This document shows, in pieces, positions 1 through 8,510 of a DNA stretch of 64,000 nt. The notes beneath the pieces were generated by a model, which saw only the letters and a list, made by a program, of their open reading frames with translations, was not told the DNA's origin and made no database searches. Both the position numbers and the translations under genes were made by a program. The number at the start of each line of letters is the position of its first letter. Within the stretch, counting starts at the first letter, position 1. This DNA is from Variovorax sp. OK212 (GTDB taxonomy: Bacteria; Pseudomonadota; Gammaproteobacteria; Burkholderiales; Burkholderiaceae_C), in contig NZ_FOLP01000016.1 of the NCBI RefSeq assembly GCF_900112425.1, positions 62,001-126,000 of the forward strand, written 5' to 3'.

Positions 1-105
1 GACGGCCAAGATCGGACATTTCGTGCGCTCTCCCTTCTTGAGAAGAAGAGCCGCTGATCGTCAGTAATTTTCCGGGAACGAGAGCCGAACAAGGGGGAAA
101 CAGTC

Positions 106-849
106 ATGGGGGTAGCACAAGCAGGAGTCGCCTTCTGGCCGCAGACAGAGATTTCGGATCTGCCGCGATTCGTCTCTGGGCTCTTTGGCGAAGAGTATGT
201 GGAGATCGCGCACCCGAACGTTCGAGAGTTCGACATCCGCCATGGTGGAGACGTCATGGTCCAGAACTTCGACGGAGCCATCTTCGTTTGCAGTGGCGAT
301 CTCGCGTGGGGCCATCTGAAAGATGTGAACAGTGATCTCCTTTTGCTCCACCACCAATTGGGCTCTCCGGCCACCTTCACGGTTTTCTGCAACTACGACT
401 CTGGCGGGAGTTACGGCTACGCGCTTGTCGAAAACGGGGTCCGAAAGCGATCACGACTTCAGACCATGGGCGGACCTCAACTGCCACCTTTGATCGAGTA
501 TGGAGCGCCAACCGCCATCGAGCAGAGATGGCTGTCTGCGGAATCGTATCTGGAGGATGACGACTGCCCGATAGATGAGCGGCAACGCATGCTTTACCTT
601 GAAGATCCGCGGGTCGAGATTGCAGAGGACGATCTTACGGGGAGAGTCCTCCATGAGACATTGATCGCCCAATTCGGCGTGTGTCCTTGGGAGACCGAAG
701 CAGAGCCTGTCTATCACTTTTACCGGGCAATCTCCAAGATGCGGGAGATCAAAACGCCGGAACCACCAAGTACATTACCGAGCGGTGCTCTGCTTGACGC
801 GATCCAGAAGCAGACGCGCCCCTGGTGGAGGATGTTGCTTGGGAGTTGA
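106..849 (+). CDS. Hypothetical protein, 247 aa
   Basis: I do not recognise a family. The ATG is preceded by an AGGGGG purine run at good spacing, which supports the start. The protein is soluble, acidic and rich in Trp, Tyr and Asp/Glu, with no signal peptide or membrane segment. Its N-terminal half (F-W-P-Q-T-E-I near residue 10, then alternating hydrophobic strands) suggests a mixed alpha/beta fold. Base composition is clearly less GC-rich than the catabolic genes further right, and the small unknown genes around it fit an accessory islet. An immunity-type protein is possible, but nothing proves it. Confidence 0.6.
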   Translation: MGVAQAGVAFWPQTEISDLPRFVSGLFGEEYVEIAHPNVREFDIRHGGDVMVQNFDGAIFVCSGDLAWGHLKDVNSDLLLLHHQLGSPATFTVFCNYDSGGSYGYALVENGVRKRSRLQTMGGPQLPPLIEYGAPTAIEQRWLSAESYLEDDDCPIDERQRMLYLEDPRVEIAEDDLTGRVLHETLIAQFGVCPWETEAEPVYHFYRAISKMREIKTPEPPSTLPSGALLDAIQKQTRPWWRMLLGS

Positions 850-922
850 CATGTAGCCAGAAGGACGGACTCGGCCAAAACCGGTCACTCAGCACTTCCC
901 CAAAACGACAACCGGAGCGAAT

Positions 923-1180
923 GTGGTCTTTCTTGCAATAACCCCCATGGGTCTGAAAGATGCGATGCGTGAGGCGGCGGGTTCGAGCACCGCGGTTTGG
1001 TGTGGCGCCGATGCCGTCACTGAGCAAGACTTTGCTGCAATGATGGGGAAAGGCCTGACGCGCTTCGCCTATCCTATCGGAGCGCGCGACCCACTGGTGT
1101 TAGAGGGGGCGCTAGATACCATCGGCCAGCATCACGCAGACGAAGTCGTTTGGGTTGAAGCCGCAATTTCGGCAGGCTGA
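923..1180 (+). CDS. Small hypothetical protein, 85 aa
   Basis: Short ORF starting at GTG 923 (an out-of-frame ATG overlaps at 921). No family recognised. The translation looks protein-like: a hydrophobic start (V-F-L-A-I-T-P), an alternating helix and strand pattern, and an acidic Trp-containing end (V-V-W-V-E-A). It shows no signal peptide or Cys clusters. It lies between two degenerate GGCCA-containing intergenic repeats and is separated from both neighbours by about 75-80 bp, so it is probably transcribed on its own. Existence of the gene is moderately supported; function is unknown. Confidence 0.45.
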   Translation: MVFLAITPMGLKDAMREAAGSSTAVWCGADAVTEQDFAAMMGKGLTRFAYPIGARDPLVLEGALDTIGQHHADEVVWVEAAISAG

Positions 1181-1261
1181 CCGCACCCGGCCAGAAGCGG
1201 TCCTCTGCCACCGCGACAAAGCCGGCTCCCTTCGACGCTGTGCTTCAGGTACCGTTATGCA

Positions 1262-1612
1262 ATGACCGACAAAAACCGTTTGTTATCCGCTTCCGAGCAC
1301 ACACTCGCGCGGTGGATGCTGGAGAACGGCACTCCTGAGGCGCTTGCATTTCTCGGGCAACTCGAGGGTGCCGAGGTCACGCCGTGGCGCTGTCCATGCG
1401 GCTGCGCAAGCATCAACTTCCAAATCAGGGGCCACGCGCCGGCGCCGCCGGGAGTGCATATTCTCGGCGACTTCGTCTGCGGCCCTTTGGACGCGCCGGC
1501 AGGTGCATATATCTACGAGAGCGGAGGAACGCTCCGCGGCATCGAGGTTTACTCGCTTGCGAGTGATGCGCCATCTACGTTGCCTGTCCCTCCGCTGCGC
1601 CCGTTCGGATAG
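1262..1612 (+). CDS. Hypothetical protein with CPCGC motif, 116 aa
   Basis: A small soluble protein with a C-P-C-G-C cluster around residues 44-48 that could bind a metal, followed by a Gly/Pro-rich stretch and a strand-rich C-terminus (Y-I-Y-E-S-G-G). No catalytic signature is visible and I do not recognise the family. A frame-shifted ORF at 1344-1748 on the same strand is a shadow with Arg-rich composition. Like its neighbours it belongs to the AT-richer left-hand accessory stretch. No clear Shine-Dalgarno site is seen. Confidence 0.5.
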   Translation: MTDKNRLLSASEHTLARWMLENGTPEALAFLGQLEGAEVTPWRCPCGCASINFQIRGHAPAPPGVHILGDFVCGPLDAPAGAYIYESGGTLRGIEVYSLASDAPSTLPVPPLRPFG

Positions 1613-1775
1613 AGTGCTTCCGGCCACAACCAGACATTCATCTCGTTTTGGCAGAAGGCCGTTGCGTCTGCATCGAAAAGGCCATGATCGGCAGGAGCGG
1701 TCACAGCGATGCCGATTTCCATGTGTTCATTCTCCAGACCTGAGATAGCTCGTTTTTCAAAATCTAAATTCAGTC
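1613..1775 (+). other. Intergenic stretch with possible gene remnant
   Basis: Between the CPCGC protein and the lipoprotein there is no full gene. One frame ending at a TGA at 1741-1743 reads as plausible protein (from about 1630, with an internal ATG at 1684 giving a 19-codon tail ending F-H-V-F-I-L-Q-T). It has no good start, so it may be the decayed C-terminus of a lost gene. The left edge also carries a GGCCACAACC element resembling other degenerate repeats in this islet. Confidence 0.2.
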
Positions 1776-2252
1776 ATGCCTAGAAGCCGCCTCAAGATTG
1801 CCTTAATCTTTCTCCTAGCCTTTTTGCTTGCGGCTTGCAGCGCAACGGGCGAAAAATTTTCACGGCTGAAGATTCCTAATTCTTCTGTTGGCGCTCTTTA
1901 CGTATACCGCCTACCGAACTTTGCAGGCGGCGGCAACGCGCCACTTCTATTCATCGACGGCAACGACCAAGGCAGCTTGAAGAACGCGGGCTATATACGT
2001 AAGGAACTTGCAGTCGGGCGACATGTGATCGAACTGAGGAATGGCTCCATCCTTTCAAATATGAAGCCGCTAACTTTCGACTTGACTGTTGAGGGCGGGA
2101 CAACATACTTTCTTCGATACACGATTGAACATCGCGGCAGCCAACACATTTTCGGGTCGACCGCGTTCATCCATGATTTTTATCGCTCATTCGAATTGAT
2201 CGAGCGCGACGCTGCATTGGTGGAGTTGAAGGACACCAACGAAATCAAGTGA
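1776..2252 (+). CDS. DUF2846-like lipoprotein
   Basis: Secreted lipoprotein of 158 aa. The N-terminus has basic residues, a hydrophobic core and a lipobox L-L-A-A-C with the lipidated Cys at residue 21. The mature part starts S-A-T-G and is strand-rich, with a G-A-L-Y-V-Y-R motif followed by L-F-I-D-G. This resembles the DUF2846 family of small outer-membrane or periplasmic lipoproteins, whose job is unknown. No operon partner: the next 500 bp is non-coding. The gene is visibly AT-richer than the rest of the window, consistent with horizontal acquisition. Confidence 0.75.
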   Translation: MPRSRLKIALIFLLAFLLAACSATGEKFSRLKIPNSSVGALYVYRLPNFAGGGNAPLLFIDGNDQGSLKNAGYIRKELAVGRHVIELRNGSILSNMKPLTFDLTVEGGTTYFLRYTIEHRGSQHIFGSTAFIHDFYRSFELIERDAALVELKDTNEIK

Positions 2253-2781
2253 AATTCTCTTGTGCTTCATTTCACGCTCGAATCGGTTTGAGGTTTGAGG
2301 TTTGAGGTTTGAGGTTTGAGGTTTGAGGTTTGAGGTTTGAGGTTTGAGGTTTGAGGTTTGAGGTTTGAGGTTTGAGGTTTGAGGTTTGAGGTTTGAGGTT
2401 TGAGGTTTGAGTCTGAGGACTTTCTCGCAGAGAACGAACGCGGTAGGGCGTGGACGTTGGCATATCGAGGGAGCGGTGGTTCTAGAGCGCGGCGAACTTC
2501 GGCTCTGGGCCCGAGGCGGCTGTACGCCGTGCTCTGATCCGGACCTTCAGCGAACGTCCGCTTCCGGGAGCGCCCGACGATCGCTATGGGACGCGAACCA
2601 ACCCCTCATGCTCCCACCTGAATTCTCAGACTCAACCGCCAAATTCCAATTTCAGCGGCTCAAACCTCGAAGCGGTCCAAGTTGAGCGAAACAACAGCTC
2701 CGCACTGAGTGACAAGTTTCCGCACAAGTCGTCGATCTCAAAGACAACGCGGGGTCACGTCAAGCGACGTCCCACAGCGCC
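2253..2781. other. Non-coding stretch holding a heptamer array and repeat-like sequence
   Basis: About 530 bp with no gene I can support. It holds the 18-copy GGTTTGA array (2285-2410). This is followed by roughly 370 bp with imperfect blocks such as CGAACTTCGGCTCTG and CGAACGTCCGCTTCCGGGAG, which look like decayed dispersed repeats. ORFs called here on either strand (2407-2685, 2272-2463, 2709-2987) are low-complexity or shadow frames without start signals. Confidence 0.6.
2285..2410. repeat. Tandem heptamer array (GGTTTGA)18
   Basis: Eighteen uninterrupted, identical copies of GGTTTGA (126 bp), starting 32 bp after the lipoprotein stop codon. No variant copies are visible inside the block; it breaks down at GTCTGAG. 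A 7-bp period in non-coding DNA implies growth by slipped-strand replication. It is not a CRISPR: units are 7 bp and there are no spacers. Confidence 0.95.
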
Positions 2782-3624
2782 TCAAAGCTCCCCGGTTTCC
2801 TCGTGCCCGAGCTCGATCGCAGCCAGCCGTTTGCGCCCCGCCGAGCCGGCAGCCTCGATCACCATGGTGGCCAGCAGATCGCACACCCCCATCACCGCGG
2901 TGTGGTTGTCCAGCAGCCCCGGCCCTCGGCAATCGCATTGCAGCGACCACGTGGCGCCGGCGAAGTCGGGCGAGGCCTGGTCGCTGATGTAGACGATGCG
3001 CGCGCCGATGCGGCTGGCGGCTTGCAGCAGGGTGTCCATCTGCCGCGTCTGCCGGCGCGTGCCGAAGACGATCACGCAGTCGCGCGTGCCCAGGCCGGCG
3101 AGGTGTTCTGCCAGCGTCTCGCCCGGCCCCGGGATGGCGGTGACGCGCGGCACCACCTGGATGATCTGCCAGCGCAGGTACTGCGCGAAGGCATGGCTGC
3201 TGCGGCTGCCGAAGATCAGCACCTGGCTCGCGCCGATGATCGCCTTCACGATCTCGCTCATCTGCCGGTCGTCGAGCCGGTCGAAGGTGCTGGCCAGGTT
3301 GGCCTGCGACTGCTGGAAGTGCGTGGCCACCAGGTGGCCGCGCTTGGAGGCCTCGGTGGCGTTCTGGAACAGCGGCGAGCCGGTCTGCTTTTCCTCGCGG
3401 ACCTGGCGGCGGGCTTCCTCGTAGTTCTCGTAGCCGATGCGGCGGATGAAGCGGCTCACCGTCGAGGGCGACACGCCCGCCAGCTCGGCCAGTTCGTTGC
3501 CGGCGTAGCTCGCCAGCTCGCCCGGGAATTCGAGCACGAAGTCGGCAAGCTGGCGCTCCGTTGCGGACAGCTGGTCGAGCTGGCTGCGAACGCGGCGAAC
3601 GAAGGAGTCTGCGGAAGGTGCCAT
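2782..3624 (-). CDS. MurR/RpiR family transcriptional regulator
   Basis: An RpiR-type regulator of 280 aa: an N-terminal helix-turn-helix (about residues 1-75; L-S-A-T-E-R-Q-L-A-D then V-S-P-S-T-V-S-R-F) and a C-terminal SIS sugar-phosphate-binding domain (V-L-I-F-G-S-R-S-S near 135). The family senses phosphorylated sugars or amino-sugar derivatives. I placed the start at ATG 3624, where the protein matches family length; an in-frame ATG at 3666 would add 14 residues. Neither has a strong Shine-Dalgarno site. It is the last gene of the minus-strand run and follows the LysR gene by about 150 bp. Target unknown. Confidence 0.85.
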   Translation of the reverse strand: MAPSADSFVRRVRSQLDQLSATERQLADFVLEFPGELASYAGNELAELAGVSPSTVSRFIRRIGYENYEEARRQVREEKQTGSPLFQNATEASKRGHLVATHFQQSQANLASTFDRLDDRQMSEIVKAIIGASQVLIFGSRSSHAFAQYLRWQIIQVVPRVTAIPGPGETLAEHLAGLGTRDCVIVFGTRRQTRQMDTLLQAASRIGARIVYISDQASPDFAGATWSLQCDCRGPGLLDNHTAVMGVCDLLATMVIEAAGSAGRKRLAAIELGHEETGEL

Positions 3625-3666
3625 GGCGTCTGGAAACGCGATGATGCCACGGCGTGCCTGCAGCAT

Positions 3667-3781
3667 TTCAGCCGGGGCCGGCGGCTGAAAGCAGGATTGC
3701 GGCGTGCGACGCCGCCCTCATGGCCCTCATGGCCCTCACCGCTCTCACCGCTCTCACCGCCATCGCGGATGGTTCACACGC
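3667..3781. repeat. Intergenic inverted repeat and five-copy 9-bp array
   Basis: Between the LysR stop and the RpiR gene are two structures. One is an inverted repeat with arms TTCAGCCG and CGGCTGAA (about 3666-3688), which may act as an RpiR operator or weak terminator. The other is a tandem block at 3715-3759: CCCTCATGG twice, CCCTCACCG once, CTCTCACCG twice. No gene lies here. Confidence 0.6.
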
Positions 3782-4696
3782 TCACACCGCCGCAGCCGCA
3801 ATCTCCAGCTGGGTCAGCCGCCGCGCCATGCGGCCGACGAAGTTCTGCGTCACATGCGGCAGCACGCGCTGCGACGGCACCACGATGCCGACCTGCAACT
3901 GCTGCAGCGCGGGCAGTTCGAAGGGGCGCCATATCAGGTCGCCGCGCTTCAGGTCTTCGATGAAGGCGATCTTCGAGAAGCATGAGATGCCCTTGCCGGC
4001 CATGATCAGCCGCTTGAGCATCGGCGTCGAGTTGCAGGTGGCGGCCGGCTCCATGTCGTCCCAGAACGCGGCGAACTCGGGCGACAGCGCGGCGCTGATG
4101 ACCGGGTGCGAGCTGGAGCGCAGGAACGGGTAGCGCGCGCACTCCTTCAGCGACACCTTCGCATGGTTGGCCAGCGGATGGCCCGGCGGCATCACCACGC
4201 CGATGGGCAGGTTGGCCAGCGCCACCGCCGCCACGCCGCCCGGCAACCGGCTCACAAAAGTCATGCCCACGTCGACCTGGCCCGACATGACCATCTGCGC
4301 CACGTCCATGGGCTGCACCGCGGTGATGGTGTACGTGACCGCGGGGAACACCTGCAGGAAGTCTTCCACCGCCGAGGGCAGCATCTCCTCGAAGAACGAG
4401 TCCATGGCCGCCACCTTCACGTGGCCGGTACGCTCGCCCTTGAGCGCATCGAGCTCTGTGCGCATCACCTGGTATTCGTGCAGCGTTTCCTGCGCGTGCT
4501 TCAGCAGCCGCTCGCCCGCCGCGTTGAGCCGCAGGCCGTTGGGCATGCGGTCGAACAGTTCCACGCCCAGCTCGTCTTCCAGCTTGTGGATCTGCCGGTT
4601 CACGGCGCTCGCCGCCACGAAGAGCCGCTCTGAGGCCTTGCGCACCGAGCCGCAGCTCGCCACCTCGATGAAGTACTTGAGAATGCTCGCGTGCAT
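3782..4696 (-). CDS. LysR family transcriptional regulator
   Basis: Typical LysR-type regulator of 304 aa. The winged helix-turn-helix covers about residues 1-62 (A-S-E-R-L-F-V-A-A-S-A-V-N-R-Q-I-H-K-L-E) and a periplasmic-binding-protein-like effector domain follows from about 90. It lies directly downstream of the ferredoxin gene of the ABC/FAD-oxidoreductase operon on the same strand, so it probably controls that operon. A candidate target is the 300-bp divergent region at 11219-11518. Between it and the ferredoxin stop sits a perfect hairpin (4718-4735), so it may have its own promoter. Confidence 0.88.
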   Translation of the reverse strand: MHASILKYFIEVASCGSVRKASERLFVAASAVNRQIHKLEDELGVELFDRMPNGLRLNAAGERLLKHAQETLHEYQVMRTELDALKGERTGHVKVAAMDSFFEEMLPSAVEDFLQVFPAVTYTITAVQPMDVAQMVMSGQVDVGMTFVSRLPGGVAAVALANLPIGVVMPPGHPLANHAKVSLKECARYPFLRSSSHPVISAALSPEFAAFWDDMEPAATCNSTPMLKRLIMAGKGISCFSKIAFIEDLKRGDLIWRPFELPALQQLQVGIVVPSQRVLPHVTQNFVGRMARRLTQLEIAAAAV

Positions 4697-4717
4697 CAGC
4701 CGGCCCTCCCGTGCGGG

Positions 4718-4735
4718 GCCGGCGCTTGCGCCGGC
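4718..4735 (-). terminator. Hairpin after ferredoxin gene
   Basis: A perfect GC-rich hairpin (GCCGGCG, CTTG loop, CGCCGGC) abuts the ferredoxin stop codon and precedes the LysR start by 21 bp. There is no U-tract, so it would act as a weak or Rho-assisted terminator or an RNA-stability element separating the catabolic operon from the regulator. Confidence 0.4.
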
Positions 4736-5059
4736 TCAACCGGCCAGGCGTGCAATGTCGGGGTGGTCGCAGGCCACGCGCCCGGTGTCGGCCGCGCCGC
4801 CGGGCGAGCCCAGCCCGCTGACGTTCGCCGCGAAGAAATCGCGGTTGATGGCCGTGAAATGTGCCATTTCGGGCGGCAGCCGAAGGTCTTCGTAGATGGC
4901 CTGCGTGGGGCAGGCGGACACGCAAACGCCGCAGTCGATGCATTCATCCGGGTGAATGTACAGAGTGCGCTCGCCTTCGTAGATGCAATCGACCGGACAG
5001 CACTTGACGCACGCGCCGTCCTTGATGTCGATGCAGGCGCCGGTGATGACGTGGGGCAT
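4736..5059 (-). CDS. FdxA-like 4Fe-4S ferredoxin
   Basis: Ferredoxin of 107 aa carrying two iron-sulfur motifs in the N-terminal half. The first group is C9, C17, C20/C21 and C25 (with C-P-V-D-C), and the second is C40-x2-C43-x2-C46-x3-C50-P. The layout and the I-Y-E-G turn are typical of FdxA-type 7Fe or 8Fe ferredoxins. The adjacent C20-C21 pair is unusual. The start at 5059 (M-P-H-V-I) fits the family; a longer frame to 5104 would overlap the hydratase gene. It follows the crotonase gene by 29 bp and probably passes electrons to or from the FAD oxidoreductase encoded upstream in the same operon. Confidence 0.85.
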   Translation of the reverse strand: MPHVITGACIDIKDGACVKCCPVDCIYEGERTLYIHPDECIDCGVCVSACPTQAIYEDLRLPPEMAHFTAINRDFFAANVSGLGSPGGAADTGRVACDHPDIARLAG

Positions 5060-5088
5060 GGCATTGGGCCTTCGCAACGGCGCGCGGG

Positions 5089-5865
5089 CTAGCGGCCCTG
5101 CCACTGCGGCTTGCGCTTCTGCTGGAACGCCAGCACGCCTTCGTTCGCGTCTTCCGACTGCAGCGCGTCCACCAGCGCCGGCAGCCGCATGCGGTGCGCC
5201 TCGGCGGGCGACAGCGTGCCGGTGCGCCGCACCACCTGCTTGATGGCCTTGAGCGACAGCGGCGCGCAGGCCAGCATCTGCTGCACCCAGCGGTTCACCG
5301 CCGTGTCGAGCTGCGCGCGCGGCACCACCTCGTTGACCAGGCCCATCTCCAGCGCGCGCTGCGCCTTCACGCGCTGGCCGGTGAGCATCATGCCCATGGC
5401 CTGGCGGTAGGGAATCTGGCGTTGCAGCAGCAGCATGCCGCCGTCCAGCGGCAGGCGGCCGACCAGCGGCTCGGGCAGGCCGAAGCTGGCCTCTTCGCAG
5501 GCCACGACGATGTCGCAGCCCAGCACCATCTCGAAGCCGCCGCCCAGCGCAAAGCCGTTGACGCGCGCGATCACCGGTACGTCCAGCGTCTCGCGCAGCG
5601 CGATGCCGCCGAAGCCGCCGGGGCGCGCCGCGGCCCAGTACTCCACGCCCTTGAGGTTGGAGGTGTTCTTCAGGTCCGCGCCCGCGCAGAACGAGCGCTC
5701 TCCAGCGCCGGTGAGCACCACCGCTCGGATGTCGTTGCGCGACTCGATCTCGCGCCAGATGCGCTGCAGTTCGGCCTCGGTCGGCAGGTCCACGGCATTC
5801 AGCACCTCGGGCCGGTCGATGGTGACGGTGGCGACATGGTCGGCCACTTCGAAGAGAACGCTCAT
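5089..5865 (-). CDS. Enoyl-CoA hydratase/isomerase family protein
   Basis: Crotonase-fold protein of 258 aa. The oxyanion-hole motif S-F-C-A-G-A-D-L lies at about 58-65 and G-G-G-F-E at 108-112. Both catalytic glutamates of true hydratases are present: E112, and E132 in L-P-E-P. The expected reaction is addition of water to a 2-enoyl-CoA. The ATG overlaps the stop of the CaiB gene upstream (ATGA at 5862-5865), so the two are translationally coupled. With the CoA-transferase it forms a short acyl-CoA module behind the ABC importer. Substrate unknown. Confidence 0.88.
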   Translation of the reverse strand: MSVLFEVADHVATVTIDRPEVLNAVDLPTEAELQRIWREIESRNDIRAVVLTGAGERSFCAGADLKNTSNLKGVEYWAAARPGGFGGIALRETLDVPVIARVNGFALGGGFEMVLGCDIVVACEEASFGLPEPLVGRLPLDGGMLLLQRQIPYRQAMGMMLTGQRVKAQRALEMGLVNEVVPRAQLDTAVNRWVQQMLACAPLSLKAIKQVVRRTGTLSPAEAHRMRLPALVDALQSEDANEGVLAFQQKRKPQWQGR

Positions 5866-7043
5866 GCGTCGGCCTCCTCGATCAGCGCGCGCGCCTCGGC
5901 CAGCACCTCGGCCGTGTGCTGCCCGAGCTTGGGCGGCTCGCGGCGCAGGCCGGCCTTGGCGCCCGACATGTGGATCGGGCTGGCAATGAACTTCAGCGGC
6001 CGGCCCGAGGCCGAGCCGGCTTCCAGGATCATCGCGTTGTGCAGCGTCTGCGGATCGACCAGCGCCTCGCGCATGTCGCGCACCGGGGCCGAGAGCAGGT
6101 CCTGCTCTTCCAGCTTCGCCAGCCAGTGCTCGCGCGTGTTGCCGGCGAATCGTTCGTCGAAGATCGCATGCAGCGCCGCCTTGTTCGCGAACTGCGCCTT
6201 CAGCGTGGCATAGCGCGCGTCGAGCGAGAGGTCTTCCAGGCCCAGCGCCGTGCAGATGTCGCGCAGCGGGTTGGCCTTGAACGCGCCCACCAGCACCAGC
6301 GGCCCGTTCTGCGTGTCGAACACGCCCGACAGCGGCATGGCGGCCCAGTTCACCTCGGAGTCTTCCATCATCACCATGGCCGCTTCCTGCATCTGCATGG
6401 CCAGCATGGAGTTGTAGAGCGACACCGAGATCTTCTGGCCCTCGCCCGTGCGTTCGCGCTGCAGCAGCGCCAGCAGGATGCCCTGCACCATGTGCATGCC
6501 GGCCGTGTAGTCGGCCAGCGCCGTGGGGTAGATCGACACGGGCACCGACGCATCGGCGCGCCGCGCCATCACGCCGGTGAGCGCCTGCGCCAGCACGTCC
6601 TGGCCGCCCTTGTGGGCATACGGTCCGGTCTCGCCGAAGCCGGTGCCCACCGCGTAGACGATGCGCGGGTTCAGCCGCTTGCAGTCTTCGTAGCCCAGGC
6701 CCAGGCGCTCCATCACGCCGGCGCGGAAGTTGTTGGTAACCACGTCGGCGCCGGCAATCAGCGCCTTCACCAGTTCCATCTGCGCCTCGTCGCGCAGGTC
6801 GATCTCCACGCTGCGCTTGTTGCGGTTCAAGCTGCAGAAGATCGGGTTGTCCTCGCCGGCCACCGGCGCGAAGGTCGAGCGGCTCAGGTCGCCCGCACCC
6901 TTGCGTTCGATCTTGATCACGTCGGCGCCATGGTCGGCCAGCATCTGCGTGCAGACCGGGCCCATCATCACCTGCGTGAAGTCGATTACGCGGATGCCGT
7001 CGAGAGGCAGTGCGTTGGCGTGGGTGTGGGTGTCGGTTTTCAT
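5862..7043 (-). CDS. CaiB/BaiF CoA-transferase
   Basis: Class III CoA-transferase of 393 aa with the classic start of the fold (L-D-G-I-R-V-I-D-F) and the catalytic aspartate predicted at D178 (A-L-A-D-Y-T-A-G). The family moves CoA from a donor acyl-CoA to a free carboxylate through an aspartyl-CoA thioester. It overlaps the FAD oxidoreductase gene upstream and the enoyl-CoA hydratase gene downstream by 4 bp each (ATGA). This predicts that a carboxylic acid imported or oxidised by this operon is activated here before hydration. Confidence 0.9.
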   Translation of the reverse strand: MKTDTHTHANALPLDGIRVIDFTQVMMGPVCTQMLADHGADVIKIERKGAGDLSRSTFAPVAGEDNPIFCSLNRNKRSVEIDLRDEAQMELVKALIAGADVVTNNFRAGVMERLGLGYEDCKRLNPRIVYAVGTGFGETGPYAHKGGQDVLAQALTGVMARRADASVPVSIYPTALADYTAGMHMVQGILLALLQRERTGEGQKISVSLYNSMLAMQMQEAAMVMMEDSEVNWAAMPLSGVFDTQNGPLVLVGAFKANPLRDICTALGLEDLSLDARYATLKAQFANKAALHAIFDERFAGNTREHWLAKLEEQDLLSAPVRDMREALVDPQTLHNAMILEAGSASGRPLKFIASPIHMSGAKAGLRREPPKLGQHTAEVLAEARALIEEADA

Positions 7044-8422
7044 GCGGCCTCCTGGGTGAACGAGCGGGCGATGGCGGGCACGTCGGCGTTCGGGCCCTTC
7101 TGGTCGCCCGGGTCGGCGCCTTGCGAACGCAATGTCTTCTGCAGCTTGGCGATGTCGACCTCGCGCACCGACACGCCCGCGTTCAACGCCAGCGCCGCGG
7201 CCGCGCCCGTGGCTTCGCCCATGGCCATGCAGGGCGGGATCTCGCGCGAGATCTTCTGCGCGGCCGAGGTGGCCGAATAGTGCCGGCCGGCCACCAGCAG
7301 GTTCTCGACGCTGCGCGGCAGCAGCGTGCGGTACGGGTAGTAGTAGTCGCGCCCGCGCGCCACGCTGTCCTCGAAGCGCGTGCGTTGGGCCACGTCTTCC
7401 TTGGTCATCACGTAGGCGCCTTCGAGCAGGCGGGTCTGGCGGATGCCGGTCTGCGGCGCCATGTCGATCAGCGTGCAGCGCGAGAAGCCCGGCAGCTTCG
7501 CGCGCACGAACTCGATCACCTTGTGGATGGTGGCGCGGCCCTGCACCTCGGCGCGCGTGAGGTCGCTCACCTTCAGGCCGTCGAGCCCCGGCATGTGCGG
7601 GCAGTTGCACCACACCACGCCCGGCAGCGGCGTCTTCAGCCACCAGGCCTCCCACGCGCCGCCCAGCATGTGCTTGATCTCGCGGTCCAGCGCCTGCCAG
7701 ACCACGGGGTCCTCGCGCTCGAAGCGCTCGGCCTCCTCGGTGTCGACTGCCCCCAGCCGGAACACGGTGGTCACGATGTAGCTGCCGCTGATGTGCGGCG
7801 CGCCGGCCGAGGCGGCCACGTCGAGGTCGCCGGTGGCATCGATCACCACCTTGCCCAGGATGGCCTCGCGCCCGCCCTTGGTCTCGCAGACCACGCCCTT
7901 GACCTTGCCGTCTTCCACCAGCGTGCGCGAGAACCACGAGTGCAGCCGCAGCTCGACGCCGGCCTGCAGCACCATCTCGAGCGAGGTGCGCTTCCACGCA
8001 TCGGGGTCGAAGGCGGCGGCGAAGCAGATGGGGTGGGGCTTTTCCTTGCTGTGGAAGTCGTAGGTGCCCCAGCGCTTCCAGCGCCGCACCGCGTCGGGCA
8101 GCGTGCCCCAGTCCTGCTGGCGCGGGTACTCGGCCAGGCCGAGCGCGGACATGCGCTCGATCATTTCCAGGCAGATGCCGCGCACCGAAATCTCCTGCTG
8201 GTGGCTGTCCCACATGTCGTCCAGCACCAGCACCATGCCGCCCGAGGCCAGGCCGCCCAGGTGGTTGTAGCGCTCCAGCAGCGTCACGCTCGCGCCGTTG
8301 CGCGCGGCGGCTAGCGCCGCGGCCTGCCCCGCGGGGCCGCCACCGACCACCACCACGTCCGATTCGGCTGCCACGCGCACGTCGTGCGCGCTCTCCTGCA
8401 TCCAGTCGCCAATACGGCTCAT
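7040..8422 (-). CDS. FAD-dependent oxidoreductase (PF12831-type)
   Basis: Flavoprotein of 460 aa with the N-terminal dinucleotide-binding motif V-V-V-G-G-G-P-A-G (residues 24-32) and the E-R-Y-N-H-L-G-G segment seen in FAD-dependent oxidoreductases of the PF12831 group. A GGAGATAG Shine-Dalgarno site precedes the ATG. The next gene overlaps by ATGA. Members of this group oxidise or dehydrate varied small molecules, often with an iron-sulfur partner; the FdxA-like ferredoxin three genes downstream is the obvious candidate. It lies 88 bp after the ABC permease. The reaction cannot be assigned. Confidence 0.85.
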   Translation of the reverse strand: MSRIGDWMQESAHDVRVAAESDVVVVGGGPAGQAAALAAARNGASVTLLERYNHLGGLASGGMVLVLDDMWDSHQQEISVRGICLEMIERMSALGLAEYPRQQDWGTLPDAVRRWKRWGTYDFHSKEKPHPICFAAAFDPDAWKRTSLEMVLQAGVELRLHSWFSRTLVEDGKVKGVVCETKGGREAILGKVVIDATGDLDVAASAGAPHISGSYIVTTVFRLGAVDTEEAERFEREDPVVWQALDREIKHMLGGAWEAWWLKTPLPGVVWCNCPHMPGLDGLKVSDLTRAEVQGRATIHKVIEFVRAKLPGFSRCTLIDMAPQTGIRQTRLLEGAYVMTKEDVAQRTRFEDSVARGRDYYYPYRTLLPRSVENLLVAGRHYSATSAAQKISREIPPCMAMGEATGAAAALALNAGVSVREVDIAKLQKTLRSQGADPGDQKGPNADVPAIARSFTQEAA

Positions 8423-8510
8423 AGAACTATCTCCTGTTGAAATGTTTGGATGTGTGCGAAGTGCACGGTGCGATTCATTGCGCGCGACTGTTCACGTGTC
8501 TTTGCGCGTG

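Noticed and set aside
1344-1748. 134-codon ORF overlapping the CPCGC protein
   Set aside because: Arg/Ser-rich out-of-frame shadow; no ribosome site.
2285-2410. CRISPR array
   Set aside because: Units are 7 bp, all identical, with no spacers and no cas genes.
2407-2987. Short plus-strand ORFs after the heptamer array
   Set aside because: Low-complexity or Arg/Pro-rich translations without start sites; the second overlaps the RpiR gene on the other strand.
7010-8314. 434-codon plus-strand ORF opposite the FAD oxidoreductase
   Set aside because: His/Arg/Ala-rich shadow with no recognisable fold; the minus-strand protein has a clear FAD motif and start signal.
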